A stretch of 40,527 nucleotides of DNA, from assembly GCA_016791285.1 (NCBI GenBank), contig JAEUMX010000233.1:1-40527 (forward strand), written 5' to 3'. The DNA is from Burkholderiales bacterium. Lineage in GTDB: Bacteria; Pseudomonadota; Gammaproteobacteria; Burkholderiales; JAEUMW01. Shown in pieces: positions 11,011 through 20,910 of this stretch. Position numbers and translations under genes: made by a program. The first letter of the stretch is position 1, and every line of letters starts with the position of its first letter. The notes below the pieces were generated by a model, which made no database searches, was not told where the DNA came from, and saw only the letters and a program-made list of their open reading frames with translations.

Positions 11011-11891
11011 CACGAGCTCGTGCCGCCGTTCCCGCGCATCCAGGCCTCGCGGGCGTCGCGGGCGCGCGTGAAGAGCCGCTCGAGCGCCGCGGCGTCCGCA
11101 CGCTCCAGCATCGTCGTCAAGTCATCCAGCTCGCGCCGGTAAGTCGCGAGCACTTCGGCGAGCGCATCGCGATTCGCGACACAGATGTCGCGCCACATCT
11201 CGGGCGAGCTCGATGCGATGCGGGTGAAATCGCGAAAGCCCCCGGCCGCGAGCGCAAACAGCCGTTCCGCGTCGCGGTGCCGCGCGACGAGATCCACCAG
11301 CGCAAAGGCGAGCACGTGAGGAAGATGGCTCACCACGCCGAGCGTGCGGTCGTGGTCCGCCGCGCTCATCTCCGTCACCCGCGCGCCGCAGGCAAGCCAC
11401 GCGCCGCGCACGCGCGCCACGGCTTGCTCCGTGTTCTCCGCGAGCGGCGTCAGGATCACGTTGCGGTCGCGGAAGAGGGTGGCTGCGGCCGCCCCGGCGC
11501 CGGTCTTCTCGCTGCCCGCGATGGGATGCGCCGGCACGAAGCGATCGAGCGCGGATGCAAGATGCGCGTACGCGTTCGCGACCACGTCGCGCTTGGTGCT
11601 GCCCGCATCGGTGACGACCGCATGCGGTGCGAGAGCCGGAGCGATGGCTGCCATGGCGGTGCCCATCTGGCCGACCGGCATCGCGAGCAGCACGAAGTCG
11701 GCGTCGCGCACACCGAGCGCCGGGTCGCTCGCGATCTCGTCGATGATCCCCAGGCGCAGTGCCTGGTCGAGGTTGGCACGACCGCGGCCGACGCCGACCA
11801 CGCGCCCGACCCCGCCTGCCTCCTTGAGCGCGGCAGCGAAGGAGCCGCCGATCAGGCCGACCCCGACCACGGCGAGGCGTTCGATGCGCAT
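11010..11891 (-). CDS. tyrA: Prephenate/arogenate dehydrogenase
   Basis: A 293-residue monofunctional TyrA that makes 4-hydroxyphenylpyruvate (or tyrosine from arogenate). The N-terminal dinucleotide motif is [12 protein letters not shown] (8-19). [16 protein letters not shown] contains the conserved substrate histidine and serine, and [20 protein letters not shown] follows. There is no fused chorismate mutase; that activity is in PheA two genes upstream. It is 11 bp after hisC and overlaps aroA, so four aromatic-pathway steps are arranged pheA-hisC-tyrA-aroA. HisC-like aminotransferases in this position can also transaminate aromatic 2-oxo acids. Confidence 0.94.
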   Translation of the reverse strand: MRIERLAVVGVGLIGGSFAAALKEAGGVGRVVGVGRGRANLDQALRLGIIDEIASDPALGVRDADFVLLAMPVGQMGTAMAAIAPALAPHAVVTDAGSTKRDVVANAYAHLASALDRFVPAHPIAGSEKTGAGAAAATLFRDRNVILTPLAENTEQAVARVRGAWLACGARVTEMSAADHDRTLGVVSHLPHVLAFALVDLVARHRDAERLFALAAGGFRDFTRIASSSPEMWRDICVANRDALAEVLATYRRELDDLTTMLERADAAALERLFTRARDAREAWMRGNGGTSS

Positions 11892-11902
11892 CGGTTCGCC
11901 GG

Positions 11903-13015
11903 TCAGCCCGCGAGCGCCTGCGCCAGTGCCGACAGGAAACGCGCGTTCTCCTGCGGCAGCCCGATCGATACGCGCAGGAAATCCGGCATGCCGTAGCTCG
12001 CGATCGGGCGCACGATCACGCCGAGCCGCAGCAGCCGATCGTAGACGCCGCGCGCATCGGCGACGCGAAAGCTCACGAAATTGCCGTAGGACGCAATGAA
12101 CTCCAGCCCGAGCCCGGCGAGCCCCGCCGTGATCTGCGCCATGCCCTGCCGGTTGCGCTCACGGCTTGCCGCGACGAACGCGTCGTCCTCGAGCGCGGCG
12201 CAGGCAGCCGCCTGGGCCACGCTGCTCACGTTGAACGGCTGGCGCACGCGGTTCATGAGATCGGCGACTGCCGGATGCGCGAGCGCGTACCCCACGCGCA
12301 GGCCGGCGAGTCCGTGCGCTTTCGAAAACGTGTGCGACACCACGAGATTGGGAAACTCACGCAGCCATGCGACGCTGTCGGCGCGGAGCTCATCGGGCAG
12401 GTATTCGCCATAGGCCTCGTCCAGCACCACCAGCACGCGGCTCGGCACCGACCGCAGGAAGGCGTGGACCTCGTGCGGCGGCACGAGCGTGCCCGTCGGG
12501 TTGTTCGGATTGGCGACGAACACCACCTTCACGTCCGCTGTGATGGCGCGTGCCATCGCCGGCAGATCGTGACCGAAATCGCGCGCCGGCACTTCGATGC
12601 CGGTGGCGCCGGTCGCCTGCGTGACCAGAGGATAGACGGCGAAGGCGTGCTGCGCGAAGACGGCTGCGGCGCCGGGCGCGAGGAAGGTGCGGGCGGTGAG
12701 TTCGAGCACGTCGTTCGAACCGTTGCCGAGCACGATGGCATTCTCCTCGACGCCGTGGTGCACCGCGACCGCGTGCTTGAGTTCGAAGCCGTTGCCGTCC
12801 GGATAGCGTGCGATGTCGTCGAGCGCCGCGCGCGCTGCTGCCAGCGCGCGCGGGCTCGCCCCGGCCGGGTTCTCGTTGGAGGCGAGCTTGACGGCGCCGC
12901 TGATGCCGAGCTCGCGCTCGAGCTCCGCGATCGGCTTGCCGGGCTGGTAGGGCGCGATGGCGCTGATGTAGGACGGCGCGAGGTCGCAGAGGTCGATGGC
13001 GGGGCGGGCGGTCAT
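11903..13015 (-). CDS. hisC: Histidinol-phosphate aminotransferase (aromatic-cluster copy)
   Basis: A 370-residue fold-type I PLP enzyme. LASNENPAGASP, ARYPDGNG, VFVANPNNPTGT and the PLP lysine in HTFSKAHGLAGLRVGY (about residue 230) are all present. The reaction is histidinol phosphate / imidazole acetol phosphate transamination. Its position between pheA and tyrA, away from other his genes, is typical of the HisC2-type copy, which may serve phenylalanine and tyrosine transamination as well or instead; that is inference from context. It begins 13 bp after pheA. Confidence 0.92.
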   Translation of the reverse strand: MTARPAIDLCDLAPSYISAIAPYQPGKPIAELERELGISGAVKLASNENPAGASPRALAAARAALDDIARYPDGNGFELKHAVAVHHGVEENAIVLGNGSNDVLELTARTFLAPGAAAVFAQHAFAVYPLVTQATGATGIEVPARDFGHDLPAMARAITADVKVVFVANPNNPTGTLVPPHEVHAFLRSVPSRVLVVLDEAYGEYLPDELRADSVAWLREFPNLVVSHTFSKAHGLAGLRVGYALAHPAVADLMNRVRQPFNVSSVAQAAACAALEDDAFVAASRERNRQGMAQITAGLAGLGLEFIASYGNFVSFRVADARGVYDRLLRLGVIVRPIASYGMPDFLRVSIGLPQENARFLSALAQALAG

Positions 13016-13028
13016 GATCGGATCGGAT

Positions 13029-14096
13029 CTAATACACGGCGACGGGGTAGGAGCCCAGTACCTTGAGGAACGCGGCGAGCGACTGCAATTCCTGGAGAGC
13101 GCCGGCGACGTGCGGCTCCTCCTGGTGGCCCTCGAGGTCGACGAAGAACACGTACTCCCAGAGCCCCGTCCGCGAGGGCCGCGACTCCAGCCGGGTCATG
13201 CTGACGCCATGCCCCGCGAGCGGCGACAGGAGCGCGTGCACCGCCCCCGGCCGGTTCGCCGCCGACATCGCGAGCGAGGTCTTGTCACGGCCCGAGCGCG
13301 CCACATCGTGCGTGCCGATGACGAGAAACCGGGTCGTGTTGTTCGGATCGTCCTCGATGTTGGAGGCGAGCACGTCGAGCCCGTACAGCTCGGCCGCTGC
13401 GCGGCTCGCGATCGCGGCGGTGCCGGGCTCGGCGGCGGCGAGGCGCGCCGCTTCGGCGTTGCTCACCACCGGCACCCGGGCGACACCCGCATGGTTCTGT
13501 TCGAGCCAGTCGTGGCACTGGGCGAAACTCTGGGCGTGGGAATAGATGCGGACCGGTTCTGCCGCGCCGGCGCTCTTCGCGAGCAGATGGTGGTGCACGG
13601 GCAGCGCGATCTCGCCGCAGATGCGAAGCGGCGTGGCGAGCAGCAGATCAAGGGTGCGCCCCACCGCACCCTCGGTGGAATTCTCGACCGGTACGACGCC
13701 ATACCCTGCCGACCCCGCCTCCACCTTCCGGAAGACCTCGTCGATGGAACCCGCCACCACCTTGCCGGTGCTGCCGCCGAAATGCTTGATCGCGGCCTCC
13801 TCCGAGAAGGTGCCGCGCGGTCCGAGAAAGGCGACGGCGAAGGATTCCTCCAGCGCGCGGCAGGCCGACATGAGCTCGGTGAAAAGACGCGCCACCGCGG
13901 CGGCGGGCAGCGGCCCGCGGTTGAGCGCCTGCAGCCGCCGCAGCACCTGCGCCTCGCGCTCGGGGCGGTAGATCGCGCCGTTCTGCTTGAGCGCGCCGAT
14001 CTCGTGGGCGATCTGCGCGCGCGCGTTGGCGAGCCGCAGCACTTCCTCGTCGAGGGCGTCGATACGGTCGCGCAATGCCTTGAGACGGTCGGTCAT
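13029..14096 (-). CDS. pheA: Bifunctional chorismate mutase / prephenate dehydratase (P-protein)
   Basis: A 355-residue protein with three parts: an AroQ-class chorismate mutase (about 1-88, starting LKALRDRIDALDEEVLRL), prephenate dehydratase (about 90-270, with FLGPRGTFSEEAA, VPVENSTEGAV and the NNTTRF catalytic motif) and a C-terminal ACT regulatory domain with the ESRPSR phenylalanine-binding motif followed by WEYVFFVDLEGH. The motifs suggest normal feedback inhibition by phenylalanine. Gaps of 16 bp from serC and 13 bp to hisC indicate one transcript. Confidence 0.96.
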   Translation of the reverse strand: MTDRLKALRDRIDALDEEVLRLANARAQIAHEIGALKQNGAIYRPEREAQVLRRLQALNRGPLPAAAVARLFTELMSACRALEESFAVAFLGPRGTFSEEAAIKHFGGSTGKVVAGSIDEVFRKVEAGSAGYGVVPVENSTEGAVGRTLDLLLATPLRICGEIALPVHHHLLAKSAGAAEPVRIYSHAQSFAQCHDWLEQNHAGVARVPVVSNAEAARLAAAEPGTAAIASRAAAELYGLDVLASNIEDDPNNTTRFLVIGTHDVARSGRDKTSLAMSAANRPGAVHALLSPLAGHGVSMTRLESRPSRTGLWEYVFFVDLEGHQEEPHVAGALQELQSLAAFLKVLGSYPVAVY

Positions 14097-14112
14097 GGAA
14101 GCGCCGCTGGCT

Positions 14113-15198
14113 TCAGCCGTGTCGCGCCTCGAAGTCGCGCATGAAATCGGTGAGCGCCTGTACGCCCGCGAGCGGCATCGCGTTGTAGAGCGAGGCGCGC
14201 ATGCCGCCCGCGATCCGGTGTCCCTTGAGCGCGATGAGTCCGCGCGCCTTCGCCTCGTCGAGGAACAGGCGATCGAGCGCTGAATCGTGCATGGTGAACG
14301 GAACGTTCATGCGCGAGCGATCCTCTTTCGCCACCGGGTTGCGATAGAAGTCCGTGGCATCGATGCAATCGTACAGCAGCTGCGCCTTGGCGATGTTCTC
14401 GCGCTCCACGGCCTGCAGGCCGCCGCGCCCCTTGAGCCACTCCAAGACCAGGCCCGCGACGTAGAGCGCGAAGGTGGCGGGCGTATTGAACATCGAACCG
14501 TGCTCGGCCTGCACCGCGTAGTCCAGCGTCGAGGGCGTCATCGGCAGCGCGCGCCCGACCAGGTCCGCACGCACGATGACGAGTGTCAGCCCGGCAGGCG
14601 CGATGTTCTTCTGTGCGCCGGCGTAGATCAACCCGAAGCGGGACACGTCGAGTGTGCGCGAGAGGATGTTCGAGGACATGTCGGCCACGAGCGGCACCTC
14701 GCCGGTCTCGGGCGTCCACTGGAACTCGACGCCGTGGATGGTCTCGTTCGGGCAGTAGTGGAGGTAGGCCGCGTTCGCGTTCGAGTGCCAGTCGGGCTGC
14801 TTCGGCGCGAAGGTGAATCCCTCGGGCTCGGAGGTCGCGACCACGCTCACCTCGCACAGCTTGCGCGCCTCGCGGATGGCGCGCGAAGACCACTCGCCGG
14901 TGTTCACGTAGTCGGCCCCGCCGCGGCCGCGCAGCAGGTTCATCGGCACCGCGGCGAACTGGGTCGCGGCACCCCCCTGCAGGAACAGCACCTTGTAGTC
15001 CTCGGGAATGGCCAGCAGCTCGCGCAGGTCGCGCTCGGCCTGCTCGAACACGCCCATGAACTCGGGGCCGCGATGGCTCATTTCCATGATCGAGGCGCCG
15101 CAGCCATGCCAGTCGAGCAGTTCCTCACGGACCTGCTGCAGTACCTCGGTCGGCAGCATCGCCGGCCCGGGCCCGAAATTGAACACGCGCTCGGTCAT
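14113..15198 (-). CDS. serC: Phosphoserine aminotransferase
   Basis: A 361-residue class V PLP aminotransferase that makes phosphoserine from 3-phosphohydroxypyruvate and also serves PLP synthesis. The N-terminus [18 protein letters not shown], the PLP lysine in [12 protein letters not shown] and the C-terminal [10 protein letters not shown] are all in place. Its start codon shares a base with the gyrA stop (TGATG). The gyrA-serC-pheA order is a classic betaproteobacterial and gammaproteobacterial arrangement. Confidence 0.97.
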   Translation of the reverse strand: MTERVFNFGPGPAMLPTEVLQQVREELLDWHGCGASIMEMSHRGPEFMGVFEQAERDLRELLAIPEDYKVLFLQGGAATQFAAVPMNLLRGRGGADYVNTGEWSSRAIREARKLCEVSVVATSEPEGFTFAPKQPDWHSNANAAYLHYCPNETIHGVEFQWTPETGEVPLVADMSSNILSRTLDVSRFGLIYAGAQKNIAPAGLTLVIVRADLVGRALPMTPSTLDYAVQAEHGSMFNTPATFALYVAGLVLEWLKGRGGLQAVERENIAKAQLLYDCIDATDFYRNPVAKEDRSRMNVPFTMHDSALDRLFLDEAKARGLIALKGHRIAGGMRASLYNAMPLAGVQALTDFMRDFEARHG

Positions 15199-17792
15199 CA
15201 GTCGCTCCCGTTTCCGTCGTCGGAATCGGCCGGGGCCTCGAGGCCGGGCTCGACTTCGCCGTCGGTCTCGATCACCCGCTCCAGCCCTGCGAGCTTCTCG
15301 CCCGCATCCAGGTTGATCAGCGTCACGCCCTGCGTGGCGCGGCTCATCTCCCGAATCTCACCGACCCGCGTGCGGATCAGCACGCCGCCCGTGGTGATCA
15401 GCATCACCTCGTCTTCCGGGCGCACCAGCGAGGCGGCCACGACGGCGCCGTTGCGCTCCGTGGTCTGGATCGCGATCATGCCCTGCGTGCCGCGACCGTG
15501 GCGCGTGTACTCCGCGACCGGCGTGCGCTTGCCGTAGCCATTCTCGGTCGCCGTCAGCACCGACTGGCTCTCGCCCTCGACCACCAGCAGCGAGATGACC
15601 TGCTGATCCGGCGCGAGGCGCATGCCGCGCACGCCGCGCGCGTTGCGTCCCATCGGCCGCACATCGGCCTCGGAGAAGCGCACCGCCTTGCCCGCATTCG
15701 AGAACAGCATGATGTCGTACGCGCCATCGGTGAGCGCCACCCCGATCAGGTAGTCGCCCTCGTCGAGGTCGACCGCGAAAATGCCGGCACTGCGCGGCCG
15801 CGAAAAATCGGAGAGCGGCGTCTTCTTCACGGTGCCGTTGGCCGTCGCCATGAAGACGAAGTGATCGTCGTCGAACACCTTGACCGGCAGGATGGCGTTG
15901 ATCTTCTCCCCGTCCTGCAGCGGCACCAGATTGACGATCGGCTTGCCGCGGCTCAAGCGCGTGCCCTGCGGCACCGCATAGACCTTGATCCAGTACAGCC
16001 GCCCCAGGCTCGAGAAGCACAGGATGTAGTCGTGGGTATTGGCGATGAAGAGGTTGTCGATGAAATCGTCTTCCTTGGTCGCCGTGGCCTGCTTGCCGCG
16101 ACCGCCACGCTTCTGCGCGCGGTAGTCGGCGAGCGGCTGCGACTTGATGTAGCCGCCGTGCGAGAGCGTCACCACCACGTCCGCCGGTGTGATCAGATCT
16201 TCCAGCGATAGCTCCTGGGCGTCGACCACGATTTCGCTGCGCCGCGCATCGCCGTACTGCTCGCGGATGCGCCCGAGCTCCTCGACGATGATCTTCGTGA
16301 TGCGCCCCGGATTGGCGAGCACGTCGAGCAGGTCCGCGATCTGGTCCATCACTTCCCGGTACTCGCTGCGGATCTTGTCCTGCTCGAGCCCCGTCAGGCG
16401 CTGCAGCTGCATCTCCAGGATGCGCTGCGCCTGCGCTTCCGACAGGCGATAGCCGTCCGGTCCCAGGCCGAAGTGGCGTGCGAGACCCTCCGGCCGCGAC
16501 AGATCCGGGGCGCTGCGGGCGAGCATCTCCTCCACCAGCGTCGAGCGCCAGACCCGACCCAGCAACTGCTGCTTCGCCTCGGCCGGGGACGGCGCCGCCT
16601 TGATCAGCGCGATCACCTCGTCCACGTTCGAAAGCGCCACCGCGAGACCTTCGAGGATGTGGCCCCGCTCGCGCGCCTTGCGCAGCTCGAAGACGGTGCG
16701 CCTGGTGACCACCTCGCGCCGGTGCCGCAGGAACGCCTCCAGGACCTGCTTCAGGTTGAGCTGGCGCGGCTGGCCGTCGACCAGCGCCACCACATTGATG
16801 CCGAAGCTGTCCTGCATCTGCGTTTCTTTGTACAGATTGTTCAGGATGATCTCCGGCACTTCGCCGCGTTTGAGCTCGATCACCACCCGCATGCCCGACT
16901 TGTCGGATTCGTCGCGGATGTCCGAGATGCCCTCCAGGCGCTTGTCGCGCACCAGCTCGCCGATGCGTATCTGCAGGTTGGCCTTGTTCACCTGGTACGG
17001 CAGTTCGTCGATGATGATCGCCTGACGCGCCCCCTTCTCCAGGTCCTCGACGTGGGTGCGGGCGCGAATCACGACGCGCCCGCGGCCCGTGCGGTAGCCT
17101 TCGATGATGCCCTGGGTGCCGTAGATGATGGCAGCCGTCGGAAAATCCGGCGCCGGGATGTACTGCATCAGCTCATCCACGGTGAGGTCGTGGTTTTCGA
17201 GCAAAGCCAGACAACCGGCCACGACTTCGCCGAGGTTGTGCGGCGGCACGTTGGTCGCCATTCCCACGGCGATGCCGGTCGAGCCGTTCACGAGCAGGTT
17301 CGGGATGCGGCTCGGCAGGACCGTCGGCTCCTGCTCCTTGCCATCGTAGTTCGGCTGAAAATCGACCGTCTCCTGGCCGATGTCCGCCAGGAGCTCCCCG
17401 GCGATGCGCGCGAGCCGGCACTCCGTGTAGCGCATGGCCGCGGCGTTGTCGCCGTCGATCGAGCCGAAGTTGCCCTGGCCATCGATCAGGGGATAGCGCA
17501 GGGTGAAGCTCTGCGCCATGCGCACCAGCGTGTCGTAGATGGCGTTGTCGCCGTGCGGATGGAACTTGCCCATCACCTCGCCGACAATGCGCGCGCACTT
17601 CACATACGGCCGGTTCCAGACGTTGTTCGCCTCGTGCATCGCGAAGAGCACGCGGCGATGCACCGGCTTCAGACCATCCCTGACATCCGGCAGGGCACGC
17701 CCGACGATGACGCTCATGGCGTAGTCGAGGTAGGAGCGCCGCATCTCCTCCTCGAGGCTGATCGGAACGGTTTCCTTGGCGAACGTTTCCAT
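15198..17792 (-). CDS. gyrA: DNA gyrase subunit A
   Basis: An 864-residue type IIA topoisomerase subunit that introduces negative supercoils with GyrB. The start [17 protein letters not shown] matches the family; a frame extension upstream is non-coding leader. The catalytic tyrosine is Y122 (AAAMRYTE), and the GyrA-box QKRGGRGK at 560-567 is present, so wrapping and negative supercoiling should be intact. The quinolone-resistance region reads [10 protein letters not shown]: numbering equals E. coli and position 83 is asparagine (codon 17544-17546) with D87 kept. The C-terminus ends in an acidic tail. It is the first gene of the minus-strand run, with an extended -10 promoter candidate about 95 bp upstream. 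Confidence 0.97.
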   Translation of the reverse strand: METFAKETVPISLEEEMRRSYLDYAMSVIVGRALPDVRDGLKPVHRRVLFAMHEANNVWNRPYVKCARIVGEVMGKFHPHGDNAIYDTLVRMAQSFTLRYPLIDGQGNFGSIDGDNAAAMRYTECRLARIAGELLADIGQETVDFQPNYDGKEQEPTVLPSRIPNLLVNGSTGIAVGMATNVPPHNLGEVVAGCLALLENHDLTVDELMQYIPAPDFPTAAIIYGTQGIIEGYRTGRGRVVIRARTHVEDLEKGARQAIIIDELPYQVNKANLQIRIGELVRDKRLEGISDIRDESDKSGMRVVIELKRGEVPEIILNNLYKETQMQDSFGINVVALVDGQPRQLNLKQVLEAFLRHRREVVTRRTVFELRKARERGHILEGLAVALSNVDEVIALIKAAPSPAEAKQQLLGRVWRSTLVEEMLARSAPDLSRPEGLARHFGLGPDGYRLSEAQAQRILEMQLQRLTGLEQDKIRSEYREVMDQIADLLDVLANPGRITKIIVEELGRIREQYGDARRSEIVVDAQELSLEDLITPADVVVTLSHGGYIKSQPLADYRAQKRGGRGKQATATKEDDFIDNLFIANTHDYILCFSSLGRLYWIKVYAVPQGTRLSRGKPIVNLVPLQDGEKINAILPVKVFDDDHFVFMATANGTVKKTPLSDFSRPRSAGIFAVDLDEGDYLIGVALTDGAYDIMLFSNAGKAVRFSEADVRPMGRNARGVRGMRLAPDQQVISLLVVEGESQSVLTATENGYGKRTPVAEYTRHGRGTQGMIAIQTTERNGAVVAASLVRPEDEVMLITTGGVLIRTRVGEIREMSRATQGVTLINLDAGEKLAGLERVIETDGEVEPGLEAPADSDDGNGSD

Positions 17793-17885
17793 CCGGTAAT
17801 CGGGTAAGTAATTGAGCTGCCAGCGTTTGCCGGATGGTGGCGGGATCCTGCAGAGGACTCCGGCGCCGGCTTGGCAAAAGCGCAA

Positions 17886-17894
17886 ATTCTAGCA
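17886..17894 (-). promoter_or_regulatory. Candidate gyrA promoter (extended -10)
   Basis: Minus-strand TGCTAGAAT matches an extended -10 (TGn plus 5 of 6 of TATAAT). No good -35 is present, as expected for extended -10 promoters. Predicted leader about 85 nt. Confidence 0.4.
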
Positions 17895-18001
17895 TCCGGC
17901 GCTAGCCTGCGGCCATGCAGGAACCGCCTTTATGCCGACTGAATCGGGTGTTGCGCTGATACAACAACCCAGCAGAATCCGCAAACCGGCAAAAATTTTT
18001 G

Positions 18002-18010
18002 TGCTAGCAT
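18002..18010 (+). promoter_or_regulatory. Candidate ompA promoter (extended -10)
   Basis: TGCTAGCAT follows an A5T5 tract. The TGn element is present and 4 of 6 -10 bases match; no convincing -35. The implied leader is close to 90 nt, long as is common for ompA-type mRNAs. Confidence 0.35.
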
Positions 18011-18103
18011 GCCCCGGTACTAAGAGTTCCGGCGCTTCTTGCTACGGCAGGGCGCAGCACCAAGATTCATCGATATCAAACCAATAAGTGAAGGGGTGAT
18101 CCT

Positions 18104-18802
18104 ATGAACTTTGCAGCCAAGGCCGTTCTCACGGGTTTCGCGGCGTCGCTGGCGCTGTCGTCCGTCCCGGCGATGGCACAGACGCCTCGCCCGGAGGTCT
18201 ATACCTCCGATTCGGAAGGGCAAGTAGTGAAGGACCCGTATGACCTGTGCTGGCGGACCGGCTATTGGACGCCTGCCGGTGCGGCCGCCGACAAGGAGTG
18301 GGGTTGCAAGTGCGACAAGGATCTCATCGCGAAAGAGATCTGCGAGCCGCCACCGCCGCCACCACCCGCTCCGCCGCCACCGGTCGAGCCGGCACCGGTC
18401 AAGCTGCTGCCGAAGAAGATCGACTTTTCGGCCGACGCGCTGTTCGACTTCGACAAGGCCGTGCTGAAGCCGAAGGGTACCGAGATGCTCGACGAGCTGG
18501 TGTCGACGCTCTCCGGTGCGACCTACGACAGCATCGGCGCCATCGGCTACACCGATCCGATCGGTACCGTGGCATACAACCAGAAGCTGTCGGAACGGCG
18601 TGCCGACGCGGTCAAGACCTACCTGACCGGGAAGGGCATCGCGACCGAGAAGGTCAAGGCCGAGGGACGTGGCAAGAACGACCTCAAGATCACGATTCCG
18701 GAATGCCGGCAGCAGGGCAGCAAGAACCGGAAGGCGCTGATCGAGTGCCTGCAGCCGAATCGTCGAGTCGAGGTGTCCGTATCCGGCACCAAGCCGCAAT
18801 AA
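18104..18802 (+). CDS. OmpA-family outer-membrane/peptidoglycan-binding protein without barrel
   Basis: A 232-residue exported protein. The signal peptide ends near AMA-Q26. A short domain (about 27-80) with four cysteines (C49, C68, C70, C80) follows, then a proline hinge (82-97, mostly Pro), then an OmpA C-terminal domain (about 106-229) with ALFDFDKAVLKPKG and the peptidoglycan-binding region YNQKLSERRADAVKTYL. The usual eight-stranded barrel is missing. Such short, Cys-containing OmpA proteins are major envelope proteins in Bordetella and relatives. A ribosome site (AAGGGGTG) precedes the start and a strong terminator follows, so it is a single-gene unit. Confidence 0.9.
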   Translation: MNFAAKAVLTGFAASLALSSVPAMAQTPRPEVYTSDSEGQVVKDPYDLCWRTGYWTPAGAAADKEWGCKCDKDLIAKEICEPPPPPPPAPPPPVEPAPVKLLPKKIDFSADALFDFDKAVLKPKGTEMLDELVSTLSGATYDSIGAIGYTDPIGTVAYNQKLSERRADAVKTYLTGKGIATEKVKAEGRGKNDLKITIPECRQQGSKNRKALIECLQPNRRVEVSVSGTKPQ

Positions 18803-18830
18803 CCATCGGTCAAACCGTCGTATCATCCAA

Positions 18831-18857
18831 GCCCTGCGCAAGCAGGGCTTTTTTTTT
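18831..18857 (+). terminator. ompA intrinsic terminator
   Basis: A perfect 7-bp stem GCCCTGC/GCAGGGC with a GCAA tetraloop is followed directly by nine T, 28 bp after the ompA stop. Confidence 0.92.
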
Positions 18858-18888
18858 GCCGTAGCGACGTCACTCGGACCCGATCAGC

Positions 18889-20211
18889 GTGAGCACGCAC
18901 GCCCTCCCCGTCACCGCCATCGAGGCGCGCTGGGTCTTGCCCGTCGAGCCCGCCGGCATCCTCCTCGAGGATCACACGGTGCTCGTGGCGGATGGCACCA
19001 TCCGCGCAGTGCTGCCGACGGCGGCGGCCCGAGCGCAGGCGCCCGCTGCCGAGCGGGTGGCGCTACCCGAGCACGTCCTGCTGCCGGGACTCGTCAACCT
19101 GCACACGCACGCGGCGATGACGCTCCTGCGCGGCCTCGCCGACGATCTGCCGCTCATGGAGTGGTTAAAGGCGCACATCTGGCCGGCGGAGATCGCGCAC
19201 GCGTCGGATCAGTTCGTCGAGGACGGTACGCTGATCGCGTGCGCGGAGATGATCCGGGGCGGGGTCACCTGCTTCAACGATATGTACTTCTACCCGGAGG
19301 CGGCGGCGCGAGCCGCGCTCCAGGCCGGCATGCGCGCCGCGGTCGGCATCATCGTCATCGACTTTCCCACGGCGTACGCGTCCGACCCGCAGGATTATCT
19401 CGCGAAGGGGCTCGCGACCCGCGACGCATTCAAGCACGAACGCCTGCTTACCTTCTGCATGGCGCCGCACGCGCCGTACACGGTGAGCGACCGCAGCCTG
19501 GCGCAGGTGCTGACGCTCGCCGAGCAGCTCGACGTGCCGATCCACCTGCATCTGCACGAGACCGCAGACGAGATCGCGCAGGAGCGCTCGTGCCACGGCG
19601 CACGCCCGCTGCAGCGGCTGCACGCTCTCGGCATACTGAGCCCGAACCTGATCGCGGTGCACGCAATCCACGTCGACGCCTCCGAGATCGAGCTGCTGGC
19701 GGCGCACGGCTGCCATGTCGCCCACTGCCCGTCGTCGAACTTGAAGCTCGCGAGCGGCTTCGCGCCCGTCGCACGCTACCTCGACGCCGGCGTCAACGTG
19801 GGCCTCGGCACCGACGGCGCAGCGAGCAACAATCGCCTCGACCTGATGGAGGAGATGCGGCTTGCCGCGCTGCTCGCCAAGGCGGTGAGCGGGCGTGCGG
19901 AGGCCTTGCCCGCCCACACGGCAGTGCGCATGGCCACCATCGCCGGCGCCTCGGCGCTCGGGCTCGAGCGCCGACTGGGCTCGATCGTGCCGGGCAAGGA
20001 GGCAGACCTCGTGGCGGTGAACCTCTCCACCCTCGGGATGTCTCCCTGCTTCGATCCGGTGTCCCACCTGGTCTATTGCGCGGGCCGCCAGGACGTGACC
20101 GACGTCTGGGTCGCGGGTCGTCGTGTGCTGCAGGCGGGATCTCTCACGACCTTGAACGAACAGGAGCTGCTCGTGCGCGCGCTGCGGTGGCAGGAACGGC
20201 TCAAGGAGTAA
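18889..20211 (+). CDS. mtaD: 5-methylthioadenosine / S-adenosylhomocysteine deaminase-like amidohydrolase
   Basis: A 440-residue TRZ/ATZ-type amidohydrolase. Metal ligands are visible as LVNLHTH (H72, H74), HLHLHET, AVHAIHVD and the aspartate in GTDGAASNN. Family knowledge points to deamination of SAH, MTA or adenosine. The start is GTG at 18889, 31 bp after the ompA terminator, with a weak ribosome site. It is followed after 3 bp by ubiG, whose methyl transfer makes SAH, so a role in clearing SAH fits; the mtaD-ubiG-gph order is conserved in Betaproteobacteria. Confidence 0.85.
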   Translation: MSTHALPVTAIEARWVLPVEPAGILLEDHTVLVADGTIRAVLPTAAARAQAPAAERVALPEHVLLPGLVNLHTHAAMTLLRGLADDLPLMEWLKAHIWPAEIAHASDQFVEDGTLIACAEMIRGGVTCFNDMYFYPEAAARAALQAGMRAAVGIIVIDFPTAYASDPQDYLAKGLATRDAFKHERLLTFCMAPHAPYTVSDRSLAQVLTLAEQLDVPIHLHLHETADEIAQERSCHGARPLQRLHALGILSPNLIAVHAIHVDASEIELLAAHGCHVAHCPSSNLKLASGFAPVARYLDAGVNVGLGTDGAASNNRLDLMEEMRLAALLAKAVSGRAEALPAHTAVRMATIAGASALGLERRLGSIVPGKEADLVAVNLSTLGMSPCFDPVSHLVYCAGRQDVTDVWVAGRRVLQAGSLTTLNEQELLVRALRWQERLKE

Positions 20212-20214
20212 TTC

Positions 20215-20910
20215 ATGTCCAACGTCGATCCGGCCGAGATCCAGAAATTCAGCGCGCTCGCGCACCGCTGGTGGGATCCGAACAGCGAGTTCCGGCCGCT
20301 GCACGAGATCAATCCGCTGCGCACCGACTACATCGACCGCCGTGCCGGACTTGCCGGAAAGACAGTGCTCGACGTCGGCTGCGGCGGTGGCATCCTGTCC
20401 GAAGGCATGGCGGCGCGCGGTGCCACCGTCACCGGGATCGACCTCGCCGACAAGCCGCTCAAGGTGGCGCAGCTGCATCTGCTGGAAAGCGGCCGCAAGG
20501 TCGAGTATGTAAAGATCAGTGCGGAGGACATGGCGCTCGAGCGGCCGCACCACTTCGATATCGTCACCTGCTGCGAAGTGCTCGAGCACGTGCCCGATCC
20601 CGCGAGCACCGTGCGCGCGTGCAGCCAGGCGCTCAAGCCGGGTGGCCACGCCTTCTTCGCCACCCTGAACCGAAACCCCAAGTCGTTCCTGCTCGCCATC
20701 CTCGGCGCCGAATACGTGCTGGGTCTGCTGCCGCGCGGCACCCACGAGTACGCGAAGTTCATCAAGCCCTCCGAGCTCGCGGGCTGCTGCCGCGAGGCGG
20801 GACTCGCGGTGGTCGACCTCACCGGCATGACGTACAGCCTGCTCACCCGCACCTTTGCACTCGGGCGCGACACGGACGTCAATTACATCCTGCACGCCAC
20901 GGCGCCATGA
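20215..20910 (+). CDS. ubiG: Ubiquinone biosynthesis O-methyltransferase
   Basis: A 231-residue class I SAM methyltransferase that carries out both O-methylations in ubiquinone synthesis. SAM motif I is VLDVGCGGGILSE (about 51-63), GIDLADKPL follows, and EVLEHVPDP and TLNRNPKSF are typical UbiG stretches. The N-terminus WWDPNSEFRPLHEINPLR is diagnostic. The gene overlaps gph by ATGA and starts 3 bp after mtaD. Confidence 0.96.
   Translation: MSNVDPAEIQKFSALAHRWWDPNSEFRPLHEINPLRTDYIDRRAGLAGKTVLDVGCGGGILSEGMAARGATVTGIDLADKPLKVAQLHLLESGRKVEYVKISAEDMALERPHHFDIVTCCEVLEHVPDPASTVRACSQALKPGGHAFFATLNRNPKSFLLAILGAEYVLGLLPRGTHEYAKFIKPSELAGCCREAGLAVVDLTGMTYSLLTRTFALGRDTDVNYILHATAP

Larger units (their letters stand above)
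17793..18103. promoter_or_regulatory. Divergent gyrA/ompA intergenic region
   Basis: This 311-bp stretch has no gene. It holds the two candidate promoters listed separately and an AT block (AAAAATTTTT, 17991-18000) just upstream of the ompA -10. Both -10 elements contain the string TGCTAG, and the gyrA side also contains a second GCTAGC at 17901-17906. I see no other conserved structure. Confidence 0.6.

Noticed and set aside
9145..11142. A 665-codon plus-strand frame opposite aroA-cmk
   Set aside because: Antisense of a clearly real bifunctional enzyme; Arg/His-rich with no recognisable domain.
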